From: UBA965 sp040396955
GTDB lineage: Bacteria; Chloroflexota; Chloroflexia; Chloroflexales; Roseiflexaceae
NCBI GenBank assembly: GCA_040396955.1
Contig: JBBAWX010000004.1
Location: 124,001 to 188,000 of the forward strand
DNA length: 64,000 nt
Direction: 5' to 3'
The position numbers and the translations under genes are program-made. Under the pieces are notes generated by a model. The model was not told the DNA's origin. It saw nothing but the letters and a program-made list of their open reading frames with translations, and ran no database searches. Below, one piece after another: positions 58,544-64,000 of the stretch (within the stretch, counting starts at the first letter, position 1; every line of letters starts with the position of its first letter).

Positions 58544-60121
58544 ATGCAACGACTGCGCAATTGGCGGTGGGTGTGGTACGTGGTCGCCATCTGGGTAGCC
58601 GCATTTCTGCTGTTTTGGATGACCCGTCACTCTTTCGGGTTGACCTGGGATGAGCCGGCCTACATGCGTGCCGCCATTGCCTACACCGAATGGCAGGGCA
58701 GAGTATTCACCGAAGGTCCGTTTGTGCTCCAGCCAGCCATCATGCGCGCATACTGGGAATACAATCACGAGCATCCACCATTGGTCAAAGTATGGTTGGG
58801 GTGGCTGGCGCTGTTCGTGCCAGCGTCGTGGTCACTCATCGACACCTATCGTTTCGGCGCCATGACGCTTTCGGCCACATTGGTGGCGGTAGTGGCGCTC
58901 AGTGTGGCACGATTAACGAGTGCTTGGGGTGGGATCGTAGCTGCCGTCGTGCTGTGTGCGTTGCCTCGGTTTTTCTTTCATGCCCATGTCGCCGCCCTTG
59001 ATGTACCGGGAGCACTAGCCTATCTCCTGGTTATCTTGCTCTTTTGGCATCTGCGTGCGCGTTCAGAATGGTGGCTTGGTTTGGCACTCGGCGTGTTGTT
59101 TGGTCTGGCACTTGCCACCAAGATCAATGCCGCCTTCGCACTCCCTGTGTTGGGGCTGTGGTGGGTGGTACGCAGTCGTGAGCCACACCTGCTCGGGCGC
59201 ATTGTGGTCATGACCGCTGTCGGGGTACTCTGCTTTGTGGGGGTGTGGCCATGGTTGTGGGTCGATCCGGTGTCCCATCTCGCCGAGTATGTAGCCTGGT
59301 TGACCGTTGCGCACTGGCAGATTCCCCAGTGGTGGTTCGGCAGAGCTCTTTTGCCGCCTCCGTGGTACTTTGCTCCGCTGATGGCCGTCATGGTGACACC
59401 GTTAGCCGTGTTGTTGACCGCAGTTGGTGGTGTGTTTTGGGGTGTGCACCAAGTGCGTCTGCGTGACTATATGATCCTGCTTGTACTCAGTGGGGCAATG
59501 CCATTGGTTGCTTTGATGCTCAGCGATACGGTGTATGACAACGATCGTCTGTTCATGGCGTTCTTCCCGGTACTGGCCATGTGTGCTGCGGTGGCGGTCT
59601 GGGGTCTGACCCAGCGGGTGCCTGAGCGGTGGCGCTCCGTGGTCATGGTAGGTTGTCTGGTCGTGATCATTGCAAATCCAGTGCGTGATAGTGTGCGACT
59701 ATGGCCACACCTTTTGTCGTACTACAGCGAAACAATCACCGGCCTGCCTGGTGCCCAACGCTTGCGTCTCGACCATACGTATTGGAACGAAACCTACATC
59801 ACGGCCATGCGTGTTCTCGATCAACACGCACCGCATGGTGCGACGGTCTGGGTGGAGCCATGGAGCCTCGACGTGCCCCATACCTACCAAAAAGCACGCA
59901 TGATCCGCCGTGATGTGCAGTACGTCAGTGATGCGGGGAATTCAATATGGGGGACGCCAGTCACGCACATGCCCCTAGTCGAGGCCGATTACGCGATTAT
60001 CACACATCGTTTTGCGGGCTGGACGGGGCCTGTATGGGCGCTTGTGGGTGGCAATAGTGTGCCGATATTTGTCATTGAACGCGATGGCGTGGTCTTGTTG
60101 GAACTCTACCAAATGCCCTAG
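58544..60121 (+). CDS. GT39/ArnT-like membrane glycosyltransferase
   Basis: 525 residues with about ten transmembrane helices. The GT39/GT83-like signature is in the first extracytoplasmic loop: FGLTWDEPAYM (acidic pair) and EYNHEHPPLVKVWLGW. The C-terminal 110 residues form a soluble domain. These enzymes transfer a sugar from a polyprenyl phosphate carrier to protein or lipid. ATG 58544 is chosen over 58538 because GAGG is then at a normal distance. It is divergent from the nucleoside hydrolase. The acceptor is unknown. Confidence 0.83.
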   Translation: MQRLRNWRWVWYVVAIWVAAFLLFWMTRHSFGLTWDEPAYMRAAIAYTEWQGRVFTEGPFVLQPAIMRAYWEYNHEHPPLVKVWLGWLALFVPASWSLIDTYRFGAMTLSATLVAVVALSVARLTSAWGGIVAAVVLCALPRFFFHAHVAALDVPGALAYLLVILLFWHLRARSEWWLGLALGVLFGLALATKINAAFALPVLGLWWVVRSREPHLLGRIVVMTAVGVLCFVGVWPWLWVDPVSHLAEYVAWLTVAHWQIPQWWFGRALLPPPWYFAPLMAVMVTPLAVLLTAVGGVFWGVHQVRLRDYMILLVLSGAMPLVALMLSDTVYDNDRLFMAFFPVLAMCAAVAVWGLTQRVPERWRSVVMVGCLVVIIANPVRDSVRLWPHLLSYYSETITGLPGAQRLRLDHTYWNETYITAMRVLDQHAPHGATVWVEPWSLDVPHTYQKARMIRRDVQYVSDAGNSIWGTPVTHMPLVEADYAIITHRFAGWTGPVWALVGGNSVPIFVIERDGVVLLELYQMP

Positions 60122-60136
60122 TGTCGCCGCACACAC

Positions 60137-60171
60137 ACGGGAGGTGGTCATCTCAGATGACCACCTCCCGT
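60137..60171. terminator. Strong bidirectional terminator
   Basis: ACGGGAGGTGGTCATCT (60137-60153) is the exact reverse complement of 60155-60171, one base apart, so at least 15 bp stem. It lies between the convergent GT39-like gene (stop 60121) and fabD (stop 60194). Confidence 0.85.
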
Positions 60172-60193
60172 CGTCGTACACCCGTGGTTGAAA

Positions 60194-61138
60194 TTAGAGC
60201 GTAGCGCGAAATGCAGTAACGTCGGCATAATCGGCGATCGAGATGGTACGTGCCTGTGGTGCGATGCGCTTGATGAGCCCAGACAACACGGTGCCGGCGC
60301 CGATTTCGACGAATTCATCGACGCCCTGCGTAGCCAAGGCAGTGATGGTGCTAACCCAACGTACGGGCGAAATGACTTGGGCGGGAAGCTCTTGACGAAT
60401 GGCGGCCACATCGACCAGCGGAGTGGCAGTAATGTTACCGATGACCGGCACCATGGGGGGGTGTATGGAGGTGTGCTCGACATGACGTGCGAGTTGATTG
60501 GCTGCATCCTGCATCAAGGGTGAATGAAAAGCGGCGCTCACGTTGAGTGGCAAGACGCGCTTCGCCCCGGCCTGTTTGAGGAACTCGCTGGCCACAGTGA
60601 TGGCACTGCTGGATCCACTAATCACCGTTTGCCCGGGAGAGTTGTAGTTGGCCACGACCACGGTACCCTCTGGGGTGCTTGCTTGCTTGCAGATGGCGTC
60701 GATGGTGTCGTCGTCGAGCCCGATGACGGCAGCCATACCACCGGCACTCGCGGCCGCCATCAGCTCGCCACGGCGGCGTACGAGTGTGACGGCATCGGTC
60801 ACGGTCAAACTCCCGGCTGCCGCCAACGCACTATATTCGCCGAGGCTATGCCCGGCCACTGCCACCGCATGGGCGGCAGTAAATGCGGCAATCTGCGCAA
60901 CATCACCGGCGAGGGCTGCCATGAGGGCCAGCGAGGTGGCTACGAGCGCTGGTTGCGTGTTTTGAGTGGCAGTCAGCGCCTCAGCAGGCCCCTGAAAGCA
61001 GAGCTCACTGACCGACCAGCCGAGGGCATGGTCGGCGAGGGCAAAGACGTGCGCTGCGGCCGGACTTTGGCGACAGACATCTGCGCCCATGCCGACCACT
61101 TGTGATCCTTGACCGGGGAAGACAAATGCGCGTGGCAT
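60194..61138 (-). CDS. fabD: Malonyl-CoA:ACP transacylase
   Basis: Loads malonyl onto acyl carrier protein for fatty-acid synthesis. 314 residues. FVFPGQGSQVVGMG at the start, catalytic Ser98 in GHSLGEYSALAAAG, and SAAFHSPLM with the catalytic His. VVIANYNSPGQTVISG-type VVANYNSPGQTVISG is present. ATG 61138 has AAGGAG eleven bases upstream; the open frame to 61327 lies inside fabH and is rejected. It follows fabH by five bases, so they form one operon. Confidence 0.97.
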   Translation of the reverse strand: MPRAFVFPGQGSQVVGMGADVCRQSPAAAHVFALADHALGWSVSELCFQGPAEALTATQNTQPALVATSLALMAALAGDVAQIAAFTAAHAVAVAGHSLGEYSALAAAGSLTVTDAVTLVRRRGELMAAASAGGMAAVIGLDDDTIDAICKQASTPEGTVVVANYNSPGQTVISGSSSAITVASEFLKQAGAKRVLPLNVSAAFHSPLMQDAANQLARHVEHTSIHPPMVPVIGNITATPLVDVAAIRQELPAQVISPVRWVSTITALATQGVDEFVEIGAGTVLSGLIKRIAPQARTISIADYADVTAFRATL

Positions 61139-61143
61139 ATGGA

Positions 61144-62148
61144 TTAGTACTCCTTGGCTGGGCGCCCCCATCGTACGACCGCCGAACCCCACGTCAAACC
61201 GCCCCCAAAGGCAGTTAATAACACGAGGTTGCCAGGGTTGAGAGCCCCAGAGGCGGCCGCTTCGGTGAGCGCAATCGGAATCGTGGCGGCAGACGTATTG
61301 CCGTAGCGATCGAGGTTGATAAAGCACCGCTCCATGGGCACCTTGAGTCGATCGGCCACGGCTTCGATGATGCGCCGATTGGCCTGATGCGGTACGACGA
61401 TATCGATGTCGCTGACGGTCAGATTGAGCTTTGCCAAAGCTGCAAGGGAGGATTCTTCCATGCCCCGGACGGCCAATTTGAAGACCTCGCGGCCGTTCAT
61501 GGCCAAATACTGCTTCCCAGCCGCCATGACATCAGGATTCAACGGCATGCAGGTACCACCAGCCTCTACGATGAGCAAATCCTCACGCTCGCCATCTGCT
61601 CCCATTACGGATGAAAGCAACCCAAATGGTTGATCGGTGGCTTCGAGGACTACGGCTCCGGCGCCATCACCAAATAACACGCACGTGTTGCGATCTTGCC
61701 AGTTGATGAAGTGACTCAGCACATCGACCGCACAAAAGAGAATCCGCTTGGCCATGCCACTCTGAATCAGACTTGTCGCAATGGTCAATCCATAGACAAA
61801 TCCACTGCAGGCTGCTGCCACATCGAAGGCAGCGGCGCTGGTGATGCCGAGTTGGGCTTGGACTTTACAGGCGGTGGCTGGGAGTGGTTGATCGGGGCAA
61901 AATGTCGCTACGATGACCATGTCAATGTCGGCAGGGGTAACACCAGCCATCTGCATGGCAGCGCGGCCAGCTTGGGCAGCGAGGGTGGATGTGCTTTCGT
62001 CACCACTAATGATATGTCGCTCACGGATGCCGGTGCGGGTGCGAATCCATTCATCGGTGGTGTCTACGATTTTGGCCAAATCATCGTTGGTGACTACTTT
62101 GACCGGAATGCCCATTCCCCACCCGGTAATGGCAGCGTGGATTGTCAT
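61144..62148 (-). CDS. fabH: 3-oxoacyl-ACP synthase III
   Basis: Starts fatty-acid chains by condensing acyl-CoA with malonyl-ACP. 334 residues. Cys114 in AAACSGFVYG, His in VPHQANRRIIEAV and Asn in NTSAATIPIAL complete the triad. The N-terminal DEWIRTRTGIRERH block is normal. It lies between rpmF/yceD (upstream, minus strand) and fabD, the common yceD-rpmF-fabH-fabD order (plsX is missing). No acpP, fabG or fabF follows in the window. Confidence 0.97.
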   Translation of the reverse strand: MTIHAAITGWGMGIPVKVVTNDDLAKIVDTTDEWIRTRTGIRERHIISGDESTSTLAAQAGRAAMQMAGVTPADIDMVIVATFCPDQPLPATACKVQAQLGITSAAAFDVAAACSGFVYGLTIATSLIQSGMAKRILFCAVDVLSHFINWQDRNTCVLFGDGAGAVVLEATDQPFGLLSSVMGADGEREDLLIVEAGGTCMPLNPDVMAAGKQYLAMNGREVFKLAVRGMEESSLAALAKLNLTVSDIDIVVPHQANRRIIEAVADRLKVPMERCFINLDRYGNTSAATIPIALTEAAASGALNPGNLVLLTAFGGGLTWGSAVVRWGRPAKEY

Positions 62149-62170
62149 AATGACGCTTTCTAAAATACAT

Positions 62171-62208
62171 TATCGGTGCTCGTATGCATGACGCCACGAA
62201 CACCGATA
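62171..62208. terminator. Terminator-like hairpin between rpmF and fabH
   Basis: TATCGGTGCTCG (62171-62182) pairs with CGAACACCGATA (62197-62208) in 11 positions plus one G-U-type mismatch, 14-base loop. On the minus strand it is followed by ATGTATTTT, so it may reduce read-through from rpmF into fabH. Confidence 0.6.
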
Positions 62209-62233
62209 CGCTGGTTCGAAAGTGTGCTTCGTC

Positions 62234-62431
62234 TTAGGCTTCGGAGTTCGAAGCAGCCTTGACAATCACCTGGCGCCGGCGATAAAAACCGCACGACTTG
62301 CAGACGTGATGGGCGCGCATCAGCTCGCCACAGTTGTTGCAGGTGACCAGAGTTGGTGCGGTTAACCGCTGGTGTTGGCGGCGATTACCACGGCGATGGC
62401 GTGATACTTTCGTCTTCGGTGCTGCTCCCAC
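62234..62431 (-). CDS. rpmF: 50S ribosomal protein bL32
   Basis: 65 residues. Basic N-terminus KTKVSRHRRGNRRQHQRLTA, then the zinc-ribbon with CNNCGELMRAHHVCKSCGFY (four Cys). Classic bL32. GTG 62431 is supported by GGAG seven bases upstream and by the normal length; bL32 usually starts MAVPK. The zinc-containing (C+) form is present. It lies 20 bases after yceD, the standard pair. Confidence 0.97.
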   Translation of the reverse strand: MGAAPKTKVSRHRRGNRRQHQRLTAPTLVTCNNCGELMRAHHVCKSCGFYRRRQVIVKAASNSEA

Positions 62432-62451
62432 GATATGACTCCATTCTTTGC

Positions 62452-63012
62452 TTACTGCTCAGACGACCGATTCAACAGCGCTTTGAGGGCTGCAAAGCGT
62501 TCGTCGACTGGCTCTTGTTCACAACGGCATGCTTCCACGTTGAGATCGACCCCACATCCCGCACACAATCCACGACAGTCCACGCGACAGACAGGCTGCA
62601 TCGGCAGCTCGAGCAACGTGTATTCCCGGATTGCAAGACCGAGATCAAGCAAGTGATGCTCATCGATGGTGAATGCATCATCCTCGGCTTCGGGTTGGTT
62701 CAGGGCTACACCGGTGCTCACATCAACCGTGGCCACGTACTCCTCGGTAAACGCGAAATCTACCGCAATGTACGCCGGCGACAAACACCGTACACATTGG
62801 ACTCCCACCATCCCAGTAATGGTTGCCGTGACATAAATGCCAACGAGCGTGCGTGTGAAACGCGCACTGCCTGTGATGTCGGTGAGCACTTCGTGCTCGT
62901 GCAACAACAGACGTGGCTCGGTGAATTGATGATCACGTCGCGCACCAATCTCTTCTTGGAGCAATTGCGCCACATTGAACGTAAGTGGAGAGTGTGTATT
63001 GTGCTTCGCCAT
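62452..63012 (-). CDS. YceD/DUF177 family protein
   Basis: 186 residues, the usual gene before rpmF. Two Cys motifs: QCVRCLSP in the middle and VCRVDCRGLCAGCGVDLN, then CRCEQEPVDERFAALKALL, the family C-terminus. In E. coli and plants it affects 23S rRNA processing. The transcript starts from a perfect consensus promoter at 63074-63046. The start is the first ATG, with no strong binding site. Confidence 0.9.
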   Translation of the reverse strand: MAKHNTHSPLTFNVAQLLQEEIGARRDHQFTEPRLLLHEHEVLTDITGSARFTRTLVGIYVTATITGMVGVQCVRCLSPAYIAVDFAFTEEYVATVDVSTGVALNQPEAEDDAFTIDEHHLLDLGLAIREYTLLELPMQPVCRVDCRGLCAGCGVDLNVEACRCEQEPVDERFAALKALLNRSSEQ

Positions 63013-63045
63013 ACGAGTTACTCACGTGACGCATTCCGAAGTAGC

Positions 63046-63074
63046 ATTATAGGGTATAGAGCGGTCAATGTCAA
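63046..63074 (-). promoter_or_regulatory. Consensus promoter for yceD-rpmF-(fabH-fabD)
   Basis: On the minus strand TTGACA (63074-63069) and TATAAT (63051-63046) are exactly 17 bases apart: a perfect match to the sigma-70 consensus. The -35 overlaps the stop codon region of the upstream coiled-coil gene (ending 63071). Confidence 0.88.
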
Positions 63075-63478
63075 CCAATATCTTGTTGGGAAGTGTGTTT
63101 TCGTTGGATGCGCTCGAGTTCACGCAGGCCGTTTTTGACACTCATTGCGACACGTTCGAGTCGTTCATCAAGCTCGGCAAGCACTTCGTGTGCGTATTCA
63201 TTGGCGCCGTTGCGAATGTAGTCGGCATCGGAGTGAGCCTGCTCAAGGATGCGCGCTCGTTCTAGATCGGCCGCACTCAACAATCCCTGTTCACGGAGCT
63301 GTTGGGTGACCTCTTGTTGATGATGTACCGTGGTATTGAGGGTGTCGAGCGCATTGCGCATGCGGTCGAGGAGTTCAAAGAGCTGTTGTTCGTCTATGAT
63401 GACCATGCTCGAGAGAGGGAGGCGACGAGACTGGTTGATGATGTCTTCGAGCTCGTTGATAAGGTCGTTGAGTGGCAT
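63071..63478 (-). CDS. Coiled-coil protein, DivIVA/ATP-synthase-b-like, unknown function
   Basis: 135 residues, mostly helical. The N-terminus MPLNDLINELEDIINQSRRLP and the middle part (30-125, LFELLDRMRNALDTL and AADLERARILEQAHSDADYI) have heptad-like leucines. ARILEQAHSDADYIRNGANEYA resembles the DivIVA or F0-b type heptads. Function unknown; division or cell-shape scaffold is a guess. Starts two bases after coaD's stop codon, with GGAGGG inside the coaD end, so the two genes are coupled. Genes like this next to coaD recur in the phylum (memory, not checked). Confidence 0.7.
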   Translation of the reverse strand: MPLNDLINELEDIINQSRRLPLSSMVIIDEQQLFELLDRMRNALDTLNTTVHHQQEVTQQLREQGLLSAADLERARILEQAHSDADYIRNGANEYAHEVLAELDERLERVAMSVKNGLRELERIQRKHTSQQDIG

Positions 63479-63480
63479 GG

Positions 63481-63978
63481 TTATGACCCTCCATGACGAC
63501 GATCAGCGTAGACGCGCTGTAAGGCGGTGGCAACATGGGCCGGTACTAGCCACGAGACATCGGTACCGAGTGATGCAAGCTCACGCACCCGTGTTGAGCT
63601 GAAGTACGTGTACTGATGACTTGCCATGAAGTAGACCAAATCAACCTCTGGCGCAAGGCGTTGATTGACCTGTGCCATTTGAAACTCCGCCTCAAAATCA
63701 TTGGCGGCTCGCAACCCGCGCACAATGGCCTGTGCCCCAATACTTCGTGCGTACTCGACCGTCAATACGCTGTAGGTCTCGACACGAACTTTCGGCATGT
63801 GCTGTACGGCTTTGCGCAAAAACGCTACGCGGTCTGCCGTCGAAAAAAGCAACTTTTTGTCTGGGCGGTCAAAGACGGCCATCACGATTTCGTCGAAGAT
63901 ATGTGAGGCCCGCTCGGCGATATCGAGATGCCCATTGGTGACTGGGTCAAAACTTCCCGGGTAGACCGCGATTTTCAT
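63481..63978 (-). CDS. coaD: Phosphopantetheine adenylyltransferase
   Basis: Penultimate step of coenzyme A synthesis: pantetheine phosphate + ATP to dephospho-CoA. 165 residues, nucleotidyltransferase fold. YPGSFDPVTNGHLDIAERA with the TxGH motif (Thr14 to His17) at the start, VRGLRAANDFEAEFQMAQ and YFSSTRVRELASLG near the end. AAGGAGATGCATC precedes the ATG with normal spacing, overlapping the end of the partial gene upstream. rsmD-coaD is the usual order. Confidence 0.97.
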   Translation of the reverse strand: MKIAVYPGSFDPVTNGHLDIAERASHIFDEIVMAVFDRPDKKLLFSTADRVAFLRKAVQHMPKVRVETYSVLTVEYARSIGAQAIVRGLRAANDFEAEFQMAQVNQRLAPEVDLVYFMASHQYTYFSSTRVRELASLGTDVSWLVPAHVATALQRVYADRRHGGS

Positions 63979-64000
63979 GATGCATCTCCTTCTGGCGGTG
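63975..64000 (-). CDS. Possible 3' end of an upstream gene (perhaps rsmD), cut by the window
   Basis: On the minus strand the last bases read in one frame as PPEGDAS and a TGA at 63977-63975 that overlaps the coaD ATG (ATGA). This is a typical end of rsmD before coaD, but seven codons cannot identify it. Confidence 0.3.

Noticed and set aside
61139..61327. N-terminal extension of fabD
   Set aside because: It overlaps fabH; FabD proteins begin at MPRAFVFPGQGSQ and AAGGAG lies before that ATG.
1..64000. tRNA, rRNA, CRISPR arrays, insertion sequences, att sites, prophage
   Set aside because: No T-loop (GGTTCGAATCC-like) sequence in a cloverleaf context, no regularly spaced repeats, no transposase or integrase.

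Overview
The window looks like a chromosomal segment of a free-living bacterium, most likely a member of Chloroflexota (class Chloroflexia). The reasons are secreted proteins with Thr/Pro/Arg-rich 'TPTRT' linkers, a trigger factor that begins MKVT, a PASTA-type serine/threonine kinase, and an NYN-domain protein followed by a wHTH pair. This placement is inference from protein style; there is no rRNA in the window to confirm it. Genes are densely packed, many start codons are GTG, and Shine-Dalgarno sequences are clear. Several promoters match the housekeeping consensus (TTGACA, 17-18 bases, TATAAT). I found no tRNA, rRNA, CRISPR array, insertion sequence, integrase or prophage.

Layout. 0-6.4 kb: tgt (cut by the window edge), moaB-yidD, then an overlapping operon of an NYN-type RNA-processing protein, trpF, a membrane-tethered metallophosphoesterase and a membrane-anchored Trm112-like protein. 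6.4-16 kb: small metabolic and regulatory genes, including a TIM-barrel epimerase, an MFS transporter, a DinB-like protein, a three-gene module (small membrane protein, HipA-like kinase, DUF3037), a DegT aminotransferase, a PASTA kinase with a YprB-like nuclease, a nucleoside hydrolase and a PspC protein. 16-21.3 kb: a minus-strand operon CYTH/CHAD protein, SbcC, and a formylglycine-enzyme-like protein without the catalytic cysteines. 21.4-26.1 kb: tig-clpP-clpX with perfect hairpins in the gaps, then an orphan OmpR-type regulator behind a possible leader attenuator.

26.2-37.5 kb: gyrA, a metallophosphoesterase overlapping an RluA-type pseudouridine synthase, rfbB, and two large secreted proteins (a LamG protein and a peptidoglycan amidase) that share an unfamiliar Cys/Trp-rich domain. 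37.7-43.3 kb: tsaD, a TauE/SafE permease, a DUF2007 protein, secD-secF and a membrane-anchored DsbA-like oxidoreductase. 43.4-50.3 kb: a YcaQ-like glycosylase and a tight operon fmdB-cysE-cysS-prmA-rsmE-ctp, with most neighbours overlapping. 50.4-60.1 kb: a small zinc-ribbon protein, a CrtI-type desaturase, a second TauE/SafE permease with a palindromic operator candidate, a sugar epimerase, a membrane-anchored protein with two nearly identical nuclease domains, a GH4 glycosidase, a second nucleoside hydrolase and a GT39-type glycosyltransferase. 60.2-64 kb: minus-strand housekeeping genes coaD, a DivIVA-like coiled coil, yceD, rpmF, fabH and fabD.

Most of the window is core biology: protein quality control (tig, clpP, clpX), export (secD, secF, yidD), translation (cysS, prmA, rsmE, rpmF, tsaD, tgt), lipid synthesis (fabH, fabD) and DNA topology and repair (gyrA, sbcC, ycaQ). 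The accessory interest lies in the HipA-like/DUF3037 module, the shared secreted domain, the duplicated nuclease domain, the CHAD-SbcC operon and the structured leaders.
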